Positions 1-11,700 of a DNA stretch of 64,000 nt are shown here, in pieces. Source of the DNA: Solicoccozyma terricola. Lineage: Eukaryota > Basidiomycota > Tremellomycetes > Filobasidiales > Piskurozymaceae. The position numbers and the translations under genes were made by a program. Location: NCBI GenBank assembly GCA_001600875.1, contig BCLD01000008.1:491216-555215 (forward strand), read 5' to 3'. Under the pieces are notes generated by a model. The model did not search any database and was not told the origin of the DNA. It saw only the letters and a program-made list of their open reading frames with translations. Position 1 is the first letter of the stretch. Each line of letters starts with the position of its first letter.

Positions 1-1860
1 TGTTGGAGAAACACGAGGAGATTGGGTACCACGCGATGGTCGGAGGCGGTGACCAGGTGGGTTTATCGAATTACGTCTCCTAAGCTGTAGGAATTGATTT
101 TGGTGAGATGAATTAGCTCTACTGCGACTCTATCACTCGAGAGCCGGAACTTCAACCTTGGATCACCGCTACTCTTCCTTCTGCGAAGCTGCACACAGCT
201 CTAACAGATGAAATCAAGAACGGAATTGACAGATACTACTTCTCGTGAGAAGCAATTGCTGACAGAAATGCCGCTTGTTCTGACGGCTACATATCCGGCT
301 CGCAGTCACTATTGCAGAATGTTCCGAAAGGGAGCATTCGGTATCGCCAATGGGCAGATTCCGATGGTCAACATGTTGGATGATCACGATCTGTTAGTCA
401 CATCATGTTCTCGCCTCCCTGCACAAGTTGCTGACACTCTGAACCGCATTTAGGATTGATGGATTTGGGAGTTACGATGATCAGACTATGCTTTCTCCCA
501 TTTTTCGGCACATTGGCAGTCGGGGGTACTTCTGGTTCCTCCTCTTTCAACTGTTTACGTGCGACGAACTTGACGGGACCGGTCAGCCAGCTGGCCAACA
601 TCCGCTCAAGAATATGATCACTGGTGGTGACGGACCGTACATCCATTCGGTCAACCATTCGCTGTCAGTCTCGCTCGGTCCCAAGGTGCATATGTATCTC
701 CTGGACTGTCGAGCGGAGAGAACGCTTTCGCAGATTTGCTCAGAGTTGACTTATACGAAAATGTTCGAGGAGATTGGAAGGCTACCGGATGACGTGGAGC
801 AGTTGATAATACAGCTAGGTAAGTCGGTTTCAGAATGAATCGCCGGTGCGGACATAAATGTCTCTCGTTGTTCATACAGGAGTACCAATCGCCTACCCTC
901 GACTGTCTTTTGTGGAGCATTTCCTAGAAAGCAAGCTGAATCCCCTGAATGTCATCGGTAAATTCTCCCCAACTGGCTTAGGAGGCTTTTCGAACAAGTG
1001 AGTTCTGTCGGTTTCGTTTCGGCTTTTGACAGTGAGATTGATAGACGGTTCGATAAGATTCAACAAGGATGCGGAGCTGCTGGATGATCTCAACGACCAC
1101 TGGTGCGCCAAGCACCACAAGAAGGAGCGCAATTGGTTCATCCTGGAATGCCAGTACTACGCTTTGTCGAAGAAGCTACGAGTGACATTCTTGTCGGGAG
1201 ACGTTCATTGTGCTGCAGTCGGCCTTTTGCACACCTATTATGGTAACCATGGAGAGCCCAAGCACCTAGAGCCCAGTATGGATCACCGATACATGATGAA
1301 TGTGAGTCATCGTCACAATCAATGATCAATTGAGGCGCGTTATTTACCGCCTGCTATTTCACCAGGTCGTCACGTAAGATATGAAGTCCATCTTCGGGGG
1401 CCGTTGGATGTCGCTAATATCGACCTGCCAATATCCAGCTCTGCAATCGTTAACACTCCTCCCCCAGCCGCCGCCCAGATGATGGTTGCACTGCTAGCGG
1501 GCAACAAGCACAGAACTCTCCACCGCGAACACACTGACGAGAGAATGATGCCTCTCTTCAAGGAAGAAACCGATGGGTCTCATCGGAAACATCCGGTGAG
1601 TAATTCAAGTGGCGTTGACTGATTCATGTTCTGATGACGATTCTTCCGTCCAGTACATCATGGGCCGGCGAAACTGGTGTTCCGTGGTCTTGGATCCACA
1701 AACGGGCCTGAACTTTGATATCCGGGTTGAGAAGATCCAGGGGCATGGCGAGACGAAAGGGTGAGTTTATCTTGCAAATTTGCAAACCAATGGGGATCTT
1801 TTGCAAACCACAAATACCGCATTCAGGTACGGCATTATTGCGCCACCCCCACAATGGTAG
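1..1860 (+). CDS. PhoD-like phosphatase domain protein, 5' partial
   Basis: Likely metal-dependent phosphohydrolase of the fungal PhoD-like family (PhoD/alkaline phosphatase D metallophosphatase fold); the substrate is unknown. The window opens inside the gene. Visible motifs are HAMVGGGDQ at 30-56, GQIPMVNMLDDHDLIDGFGS across the intron at 393-453, LSGDVHCAAVG near 1193-1225, and TSAIVNTPPPAAAQMM near 1373-1483. The His/Asp residues in GGGDQ, DDHD and GDVH are where the family binds metals. Exons read as 1-56, 117-244, 306-392, 454-818, 880-997, 1058-1301, 1366-1373, 1439-1595, 1654-1760 and 1827-1860, with introns of 58-66 nt. The seventh exon is only 8 nt but is needed to give the family-typical NVVTSAIVNTPPP. 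The protein ends GYGIIAPPPQW. Its 3' end faces KEX1. The N-terminus lies outside the window. The family is clear; the biological role is not. Confidence 0.85.
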
Positions 1861-2161
1861 TTTCCAGCTCGAACCTCTGGCCTCAAGCAATCGACTTACG
1901 ATGAGCTCCAAAGTTCCGAAGTCTCTTCAACCTCTCCTCTGTCATCTATAATAAACGATCAATCACTATTTTGCCCTTCGGGGGAGTGTAACATTCGCAG
2001 CTATAATTGCTACAGGCAATACAGCCGACCCCTTCGTGTACCATTCGCTAAGATCATTCGAAGCTCAAAGACTCTTTTACAGCGGTGCCTGGAATTCGCT
2101 CAAGTCAGGGCGCGACGTATAGTTGATAGCAACTAGGAGTACAAATGCTACAATGCTTGTT
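1861..2161. other. Convergent intergenic spacer
   Basis: These 301 bases lie between the stop codons of the phosphatase (+) and KEX1 (-). They should hold both 3' untranslated regions. I see no gene, tRNA or repeat in them. Confidence 0.6.
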
Positions 2162-5057
2162 CTATCTAAATTTCCCCCGCTCATCATCATCTTCCTCCCC
2201 CAACTCAAAAACAACATCTTGTGGCTGGTATTCTTCCTCGTCTTTGACTTTGCCCTTGTACCCTGGGCCAGCACCATTTCTTTCGTATCCATTTTCGTGC
2301 GTACTCAACTCAAAGGACTCGGGTCCGAGCGGCACACGCTCCTCTTCATCTCGTGGAGTTGATGAACTCAACACGATTCGAGCCAAGCGATGGCGGCGTT
2401 TTGAGCGAAGGTAGAAATAGAATCCCGTCGCCGCCATCAAAGCAGAGAGGACTATCAGCGTTGAGCCTGCATTGAACCATGCTGTGCAGAGAAGCCCAAT
2501 CAGTATTTGATGTTTGCAACGCCGCATCTCAAGCCGAGCTTACCTTCCCAGGTCGTACCGGAAGCCGGATGAACACCGCCGACGGTGGGGTCTGCTCCTT
2601 GACCAACGATACCAAGCTGCGTCCGGTCTTCTTCCCCTAATCGACTTGGCGTTACAGCAGAGTCACCGACGAGCGAACCCATGTCCACTCCCATGAACCG
2701 CAGAATCATGTCCTCGGCGAAGGTAGGGACGTCGAAGCCGACCATGTGAGAACCACCCGCAATCTGGATAGCCGATGGGATTAAATCCTTGGTATTGCAA
2801 GAGTCGTGGTTGAAAACGTTGTACTCACCCGGACATATGACAAATTCCGGCTTGTTTGCCATGTTCCTGCATACGTCTCGTTAACATACCACTGATGCGC
2901 GGTGGTATTCTGGAAAGGAAAAGGTGCGTCGGTCACTACTTCTACTCATCTAGGTCGCAGAGATAACTCACGGTCAGACCCTGATCCCCAGACCACTTCA
3001 TCCTCGCGATGGTCCTCTCAATGCCGACGTAGTTGCAGATCAGATCCTCATCGCCAGCGAACAGCAAGACCTCCACGCCGCTCTCCAAGATACTGGGAAG
3101 AAGGTTGATTGATGCTGGTGTGTTGTGGAGGTACAGCTGGCCAGACACGTTGTTATCACATTCCACCCAAGCGGTCTCTTTGGATGTGGCGTGGAGTGCG
3201 TGAATGACATCTGGATGCTTTGTGTGAGAGGTATGGTGAGCGACAGTCTCCGAAAGCGTGAGGTTGACAGCAACTCACTCGGAGAAAGCGATACACATCA
3301 CTCAGGTCCGGCGGCCAGCTCATACCGCATGCAGGCCAATCATCTACTAATCGCGTGTCGTACACATTCATGCAAACTCGCTTCCCATTCAGGCTACCCG
3401 AGTCTTTTCGTCAATAGCCTGCTCATAACTCGCACAATCGATCGTACTTACTCTTTGGTGAATGGATCAGTCACCGCACCCATGACGCCACCGCAGTTGT
3501 TCATGTTTATCGGTATATCAGAGCCGTCCTCCCATTTTTCCGTATCCTGTCTACACCGATCCATCTCTTCTTCGAGGTGGTCGGCTTCCTAAAGTTCGCG
3601 TTGGGAGCTGTCAGCGACGTGAATGCGCAATACGACTGGATATAGGATAACTTACCTTTGAACCCTTTTTGATCAACCCTCTTTCATAAGCGAAATCGAC
3701 AAAACCTTGATATTGTTCCCTCGGATCTATCCATCCGTTTCCTATCGCAAGCCCCCTCAGTGGAAAGTTGGTGAGAGCTGGGCTGCGGATGATGGCGTCG
3801 GCTGCATTGAAACACGGTAAGGTCAGCCGGAATGTCAGGATATGGAGACACAGCAGTAGACCTACCAAAGTAAGGAATGTACTGTCCAGCAAAGGATTCG
3901 CCAGCGAGATATGTCTACCGTAATGACATTTCTCCGTCAGAAACCGAACAATTCACCTAGTCTCAGCGATGCAATGGAATACTCACGTCAACCGAATGCA
4001 GTTCTGGGAACACCTTGTAGAAGTTCTGCATGAATTGAATGAGATGTTGCGATGCCTGAACAAAGTCTCAAAGTAACATGATCAGACTTGACGCCGTTTT
4101 ACAGTTGGCCAGATCTGGAATAATCCCGCTTACCTGATCTAATTCATGTAAGTATCCATTGGTAGGAACGGTTGAAAATCCAGTTCCAGGTGGTTGATCG
4201 ACTGAAATATCCCGCCACACCACATCATCAGCTTTCCGTTCTGCTACCCTCTCTTTCCTTCTCTCACTAAACACAATCGTCGCAAATTCCTCCCAGCCCG
4301 CATTTACAAGCTTCAATTCCACATCTCCCGACTTGGTCTGATCTGCTGGGATGGTTCGAAACGGACCGACTTCCATGAGGGCCCCATCGAATGAAGAACA
4401 ACCGGGACCACCCTGTGCGCATCGTCAAACAAAGGAGAGTCAGAGGTCGTTGATAAGAGTCAGAGGGGAGACGGCATACGTTGAACCAGAAGATGACTCG
4501 GTCCTTCCCAGCTGAACGTCGAGCTTTGATCATCATGAAGCTATCATTCGGGCACTTTCTTCAGTTTCTACGCCGATTGCTGTTAGACTTTGAATGAAAT
4601 AGCTTACAAGAGCTCAGCGTCGACGCCTGTCTCTCCATTATCTCCACCCGCTGGTGGGCTGGGATATGAGGGGAGTGTCCCAGAGTAGATAGTGAGGGGG
4701 TGACTGATTTGAAAGGATCGAGGAGAAGGTAGAAGTTGTCCAATATGCAGAACCAGTATGAAAGATGCGAGGAGCGAGAGCGTTCAAAACAATCATCAAG
4801 TGAGATTAAACAATTGGATACAAGCATGGATTCTAAACGCTCAACACAGCGGACTCACGTAGGATGCGATGCCATGTTTGGCAAGCCTGGCAGACTCGGG
4901 ACATAGTAGTCCGCAGCAGCTAGAGCTGGATTAAGATTGGACGTTTGAGGACATAGGACCGATAGCCAGATTGATTCGATGGATATGATTGGTAACAAAT
5001 CAGCTTCGGCGTGTGATCCAAGGACTCATTCGGCACGTACAGAAGTTCTTCGACATG
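2162..5057 (-). CDS. KEX1: Pheromone-processing carboxypeptidase Kex1
   Basis: Serine carboxypeptidase (family S10) that trims C-terminal Lys/Arg from precursors after Kex2 cleavage, normally in the late Golgi. The mature protein begins near [14 protein letters not shown] (4870-4925), followed by [15 protein letters not shown]. The oxyanion-hole region shows VIFWFN and [10 protein letters not shown]. The nucleophile Ser is in [12 protein letters not shown] (about 3860-3905), the catalytic Asp in [15 protein letters not shown] (about 3030-3075), and the catalytic His in [12 protein letters not shown] (about 2735-2770). A single C-terminal membrane helix, [19 protein letters not shown], is followed by an acidic cytosolic tail, as in Kex1. 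There are at least eight short introns. The start is uncertain. The best model is ATG at 5057, coding MSKNF, then a GTACGT intron joining to SLAAADYY, but this gives no convincing signal peptide. Identity is firm; the first exon is weak. Confidence 0.88.
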
Positions 5058-5301
5058 GCTCATGTGTTTGAGTCGTGGTGATGGAAGCTGTTTGGGATAT
5101 TTGGGATACCTTCTCAATCTAAACACCGCGAGATGCAATTTCCGCGGTGTGTTTGGGGTGGCGGGTATGACGTGTCACGGCGCCGGTGGCGGGATGGTAA
5201 AACTATGCTAATCTTGTCATTATGGGTACAATGGTTTGTGAGCTGCATCACAGCTTTCTTCGCACTGAGTTCCAACCGTTGGGTTCGGTAAACTCTCTTC
5301 C

Positions 5302-8300
5302 TCAAGCTTGCATTGACCCGTATCCAGCCGCTACTCCCTCCGGCTTGACTCCGATGTCAAGGTGGCCGAGACCAAGTCGCTCACGAGCCATGTCGACCGC
5401 GACGTACCAGTCAACCTTCCAGATGATCCATACCGCCATCACGCTTGCGAAGTACAGACCGACGGTGAGTCCCGTCCAGACACCCTTCAAACCCCACCCA
5501 AGTGGGAAGCATAGCCAGAATCCGACAGGCAAGCCGATAATGTAGTAACTGGAGTGGTAAGTACATTCGTCAGTCGCCACAACGACAAAAGTTGGCGTAT
5601 ATCGCTCGACAACTGACCTTATGATGTTGATACTAGAAGAGCCGGAAGGACAACGTCAGTTCCTCAATCTCCGCACTGCTCGAAACTCGCCTGTACTCAC
5701 AGAGCGCCTGCAGATTGCTTCCCGACAGCGCGAAGAATGCCTCCCGTAGTCCCGCATATGCCATCAGCGAGCTATAAAACAAAGCGATCCGCGAATACAG
5801 TCATCAGTAATGTTTCACCGGAGATCTTATCAGACAAGACAGAGTCATACACACCTGAAATAACGCGACATAAAAGGCGACTGAGGAGACCATAGAGATC
5901 ACCTCCGGATCGTTACTGTATAGCAGAGCTATCTCTTTGCGGAATATCAACACGATCATGCTGGAAGATGTGTGTTTACCGTCAGCGGAGATGACTCTTC
6001 CTCCTCACATCATTCCCACATACCTATTTATAAGAGACAAGAATACGCAAAGCAAGACCGCTGTCCTGCTGGCCCAATCGGCTTCGTAAGGAAGACCTGC
6101 TCCAAGCAGATTTCCAATTCGCACTGCGGCGGCGACACCCAAGGAAGAAGGCACTGGACATGGAGAAATGATGTAAGTCTGAAGGCCCCAAACGATGCAT
6201 GACGACGCCGCTCACCTTGATATAGAACAGATCCACAGCTCAAGAGGCTGACAGGGTCGTCATTTAAAACATTTATCAGCATTCGCAAAATCTCACGTGT
6301 TGATACTCGTATGAAAGACGCACATTGACTCAGTAGCAAGGACTGTGGGACCTAAGGTAGATATTTCGAAAATACAGATCTCCCAACACCACCATTCACT
6401 ACAAATCTGGATAGTCCCTGTTCAGAGCGCAGAGGAATGTTTAGCCGCGGTCCTTGAAGAGGATCTTCGCACACTCACCAGCTAGACCAAGACTCGCTAC
6501 CGTCCCCAGCTTCTTGAAAGACTCTCGGACTTGGAGACCAGCCCAGGCAGTCCTCGGTGCGAAGAAAGCAGCATAGATGATAGAGATGATAGCTCTGCAT
6601 AGCCGTGTTGCATCAGTGAAGAACCCACACACTGGCCGTTTCCCCCATGTGGGTTACCCACGCAGTATTGAATCCAATGGCCGTCGCTAAAGGCGCCCCG
6701 ATAAAGCCTAGTCGAATTGGCTCTGGGCCCCAAACAAGCGCCCAATTCAGCAACGCATTGAGCGGCGCCACGATCGATATGACGATAGTTGGTGCATTCA
6801 TGAGACCCTGAGCCTGAAAATATCTGCAGTGGCGGATTGTTAGTCGGAAATATGATCTAGGCGGAAGGCATGCCTTACTTCTTCATGATCGTATTGATGC
6901 CATACCCTGGGATACCTATCGATAGCACCCGCAGATATAGAGCTGCCTTAGCAGCGATCTCTTTTTCTTGTCCAAGCACCAATAGGATGCTCTCCGCGCT
7001 AAACCAGATCATGTAAATGGGAATCTGCAGTCAGGCACAAAGGTCAGCTTTGGAAATAAGACATATCCGGTTTTGCCACCCACGCAGGCAATAAACATGA
7101 TCACAAACCTGGGAACAAGGTCTCACATCAGTGGGATGTCATGGCGTCAATTCGGCAACTCTTACATCCTCTGAGTCCACAATCCAACCCTCGTAGGATC
7201 CTCAGAAGTCCATGCAGCGGGAAGAAGAGAATCCACTGAANAAAAAAAANGNGGGGGGGGGGGGGGGGNGCGGGGTCATGGCGTCATTTCACAGTTCGCG
7301 ATCGTTCAGAGTCAACTTCACGGCACTCACATGCAGATCCCATCCCTTGCATAATGCTAAAGCATGAAACAGATGCACTCATGGAGGCCAACCTTAAGGA
7401 TGAATTATGTCAGCGTGGAGGGCGTACTGCGTGGAGGCCAGACGTACGAGCTGGCTGCTAACTCGGTGGTCCCGAGGTGGCCGATGGAGATAACTGAAGC
7501 CAAAATGAGCGAATACTCCGCCAACTGCGCGATAAAGATTGGTAGAGCTGTGCGGAGTAATATGGGCATCTCCGACTGTGGCGACTGTGATGAGCGTTCC
7601 AACCTTTCCCTCGATTGAATACACCCGCTCACCCTCAAAGCAGCCCTCCAGTCCTCGACCACGACTCCATCTGCATTGGCAGGCAATCCTAAATCCAGCA
7701 CGGGGTCCAGTTCATCTGCGGGATCCAATGTCATCTTTCCTAACATTGGAGATCCCAATAATAATTCCCGCTCTCCCACGCGATCAAAGCGCGGTGACAA
7801 CCCTATATGGGCCTCGGCGGCTGATGTGAGGTCCGCTGGAGAAAGTCCAAGTTGAGCTCCTCCCGCAGCGGCAGTGGCAAGACGTGCTCTCGATATTGAA
7901 CGAGACCTTGACCGTGATGAAGAGGCCTCGATATCGTCCGTGATTGCTGGCAGCTGTGAAGTTCGGCGTGCCTTAGTAGCCGGTACCGATTGTCGTCGAA
8001 ATGGTTGTCTTGTAACACCCGTACTTCTTTCCCTGTCAACATCTTCTTCAGTCTCTTGTTCGAACAATATGGCATTCTCATCTTCCGCTCCGTCGACCTC
8101 CAATGCCTCATTCCTAGCTGTATGATCTAGCCATCTTCGGTTCTCTTGCGCGTCACTGCGCGATACAGCCGACGATCGACGTCGTTTGGAAATATCCCGA
8201 TGAGAGGGTGACGAAGGATCGGCTCTAGCTTGAGCGATCAAAGCTTCGAGGTTGGCTTGGGTGTCTGGAGAAGTCAAAACACGTGTTTTAGCCAAGGCAG

Positions 8301-8375
8301 AGATCGTCCCCTATGCCGATGCTTACTATTATAAGATGCAGAGAGGGATGCAAGGTGAGGGAAGGTGGCAGACAT
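5302..8375 (-). CDS. MATE family multidrug/metabolite transporter
   Basis: Multi-pass membrane exporter of the MATE (MOP superfamily) type, related to yeast Erc1 and its fungal homologues; the substrate is unknown. It has a hydrophilic Ser/Arg-rich N-terminal extension of about 220 residues. The transport domain follows: PILLRTALPIFIAQLAEYSL, ISIGHLGTTELAASS, SLLPAAWTSEDP and VGLWTQRM, matching the MATE 'QA(W/F)G.. VG.. QR' pattern. C-terminal helices include IIGLPVGFWLCFPLGWGLKG and WTGLTVGLYFASVMAVWII. The stop is at 5302. The long open frame beginning at 8295 has no ATG of its own. An ATG at 8375 (MSATFPHLASLSASYN) joins through a 62-nt GTAAGC...CCAG intron to NTQANLEALIAQAR and is the preferred start. 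About eight to ten short introns are present. One holds a C/T homopolymer with ambiguous bases (7240-7269), but the coding sequence on either side is intact. Confidence 0.84.
7240..7269. repeat. Ambiguous A8/G-run homopolymer inside a MATE intron
   Basis: A run of A then about 20 G with four N calls. In the sense of the gene it reads C(n) then T(n) then CAG, so it forms the polypyrimidine tract of the acceptor before the SLLPAAWTSEDP exon. Its true length is unknown because the assembly stuttered here. Confidence 0.8.
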
Positions 8376-8754
8376 GGTGGGCTCTAGAGTGGATCAGCTC
8401 CAGACACAATGTTTACAGTGCCGCTGTTGATGCTGGTGGTCATCGAAGATAAGAAATGGGAGCCGGAATGGAGAGACAAATTTATCGGCATCATCGCACT
8501 GTGGGGCTCCACACCGGTGTTTACTCGGTGGCAATAATAAATTCTCACGATGGATCGTAGGTGTAGTAGCTATGTTGACACCTTCAGGCACGACCAGCTC
8601 ATATATATGTTGTGAGCTCATCGCAATCGCCAGCGTAATGTATGGCGTGCCGTCACATCTACAACAGAGAAACGGAAAGGAGAGCTCGAGCTTCCTAACA
8701 AGGACCTCGAAAACTGCGTGAAAGGCCGATCTCCCCAAAGACAATCCAACTGGC
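8376..8754. other. Intergenic spacer between SNF2 3' end and MATE start
   Basis: This 379-base spacer should hold the 3' untranslated region of the SNF2/RING gene and the MATE promoter, both genes being on the minus strand. I see no extra gene. Confidence 0.5.
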
Positions 8755-11700
8755 TTAAGCAGCCTCGTCCACATCTTGCCCTGCGGGGTTGCCGCCGAAA
8801 AGGCCGACCAACTCGTTCACCGTCAACCTCCCGATCTTGCCAGTGCCACCCTCTCCGAATGCTCCGTCCGCAAGAGCCTTCTTTTTCTCCTGTAGTGCGT
8901 TGATTCTTTCATCAACACTGTTGCTGATGCAGAGTCGGCGGACTTCGACTGGCTTGGTTTGACCGATTCGATGAGCCCTGGAAAGCGCCTGCCTCTCCGC
9001 AGCGTCGGTCCAGCTATGCAGGGAAAGTTAGTTTACAAGGAAAAACTAAGGTGGATAATTCGTCTCACCTGAAATCGAGAATGATAACTCTGGGAGTGCG
9101 GATTGTATTAGAAAATTTAACCTTGACTCCCATCCGGAGCCTGCTCACTTGTTCGCTTCACACAAATTGAGACCAACTCCACCTGCCTTCGTCGATATGA
9201 GGCAAACGCGAGGCGCATTTCGCCCGGGACGCTTGAAGTTCTGGATTGCAGCCTCTCTATCCGAGGTTCGCATAGAACCGGTATACATCTCATGGGATAT
9301 CCCTCGATGTGACATCGCCTTAGAGCACAGATCGAGCAGACTAGTGAAGGTCGAGAAAACGAGACACTTGGTGTTATCGTCTTGAAGCCAGCCGTCTAGT
9401 AGTTCGCTAAGGACATCATGGAACGTAAGCACAAGTGTGGCAAGCCCCGTCGCTTCAAACTCACAACATGCGCCTCAATTTCGTGGACAACGGGATGTCT
9501 TCCTCCTCTATCTCATCGTCGTCGGCGGAGTCTATCGATGTCGCTCGGCCCTTGCCCTTGCCCTTGCTTACGATTGACTGTTCATGAAGAAGGGATCGAT
9601 GAGTCTTCAATTAAGTCAGAGTTCGCGGGCGTTCGTACCAGACTTTCAGCCAAATCATCCACCTCCGCTTCAGGCTTGACAGAATCAGGATTCTCAACAG
9701 GCTCGAATGGCTCAGCTCTGAAGATATGACCTATGGTCAGAGCATGTCTGCAAATGGGGCAAGGCTGCACAAAGCAGAATCAGTTAGCGCCTAGCACCTA
9801 TGCAGGTATATAACCCGTCACTAGGGGCAGAGTACTCACCCGAGTCTCGGAGTGTAGAACTTCAGGCTCTGCTCCAGCATGACGAAGAGGGGACGTCATG
9901 ACGTCCATAATACAGACTTTGCAGAACGTATGACCACATGCAGTGATGACAGTGTCCATGAAGGCATCCAGGCACACCGCACAGACATTATTGGCCGGGT
10001 CTGTCTCTTCGGCGCGGGTGGCAAGGACTTCTTGCAGCTTGCGTACCAATGCAGGTCCGCCGATGCGTGTAGCCTATGTGCGGCTCCGTAGGTGAGCAAC
10101 ATGGACGATCGAGCATCATTCATACCTCTCACCTGCGCTATCACATCTTCCGACTTCACCTCTTCTCGACTTGTCGCAAACAGCTCGTCGTTCATATTCA
10201 AAAGCAGATCATCCTGTAGTCGTGTTGCCAAATGACAGGTATTGAGTGTATGAGCCAGCGCATACTATTTCTCAGCAACTCAGCCACTTACGGCGTGACC
10301 ATGGTCTCCAAGCTTCCTGACTATGAGAAGAGGATGGCAGGCAACTTGCTATAGACGCCAAAATAGTCAGCTGCTGAAAGACCACTGATAAGTCGATTCA
10401 GTGCTAACCCTTAGACGAAGTAGCATGACAAGTACGTGCTGATAATTCTTTATGAGCGATCCTTCAGCGATATATCTAGAAAAAGATCAAGCGTGTCAAC
10501 CTCGCAATGTCTCCTCAAGATGGGGGAGATCTTCACTTGTTGATTCGAATCCTAGCACGTTTCTCGATTGTTTCATCTGCGCGGGATAGAATTGCGTTGG
10601 TTAGCTTAGGATTCTTGGCACCGCATCGAAGGCAGCCTTACAGATCGCCAATTCATCTGGATCTAGGTCCAGACTATCCATGGATACTTCTAGTGGCGGC
10701 AGCTGGAGGATAGGCTGGTCTTCTATGCGCGAGTCGGCATGTCTCCGGAGGGCGTACAACTTGAGTACCGCTTGAAGGCGTTTTATGGCAAGTCGTGGTC
10801 GTCGAGCGCTAGGTTTCACGATCGAATCTCTGAAGTTCTCCCAATCCGCAAGCGCAGAAATTCCGCAGAAATGTAGTAAAGCCTGGTAGGGGGGCAGCAC
10901 AGGATTAATTCGGCAGTCCATCCGACATCTTACAGGAACACATGCTTACGAAGCAGTCTTGTAACTCATTCACCACTAGATCGCAGAGTATTCAGCTGAG
11001 CCAGATATACCATACCCGAACAAACAAGGCAGTCGAACTGACCCGGAGTACCACTAAGCGCCCAGCGATAAGTACCATCAAGTTCAAAGCACTGCTCGAA
11101 CAGGGTCAGAACAAGAAGCGCAATCGATGAGGGTGTCCGTCCAACACCTACAGCTTGACTCGCCTGAGTGCGCTTGTTGCGGATGGTATGAGCTTTGATC
11201 GTCGCTGAATTAGCTGCAAACCAAGACGAGCTCAAATCATAGCTTACCTTCATCTAGGATGATACGATGGAATTTCATCAGAGCAATGGGTCCATGCAAT
11301 CGTTTCTGGGGTGTTGGCTGTTCCTCCGTGTTCTCTTCGTCCGAAGGCTCGGCAGCTCGAGTCTTCCTTGTTTTCTTGTCCTTTTGAGGATATTCCGTCA
11401 CCAGAGTGCCGTATGCTGAGGTACAAGTCAGAGTCAGTAGGAAGGATTGCCAGCCACCTCGGACACGGACAGATTAAAATATAGTCGAATGTCTGTTACC
11501 CAGAAGCGTCAACACCTCCGACGAGCGCGTGGAAAGCATCACTACTCACTCTGAGCCTCTTGTGCCGACTTTCACGATTCGCACCGTGATAAATGTACAC
11601 CTCAGCTCCGGGAGCCTTACTTTCAATCTCGGCCTAATCCGCAACAAGACGTTCGTCAGAGCAAAGCAATGTACATTCATCTGCAAACGCTTACTTTCCA

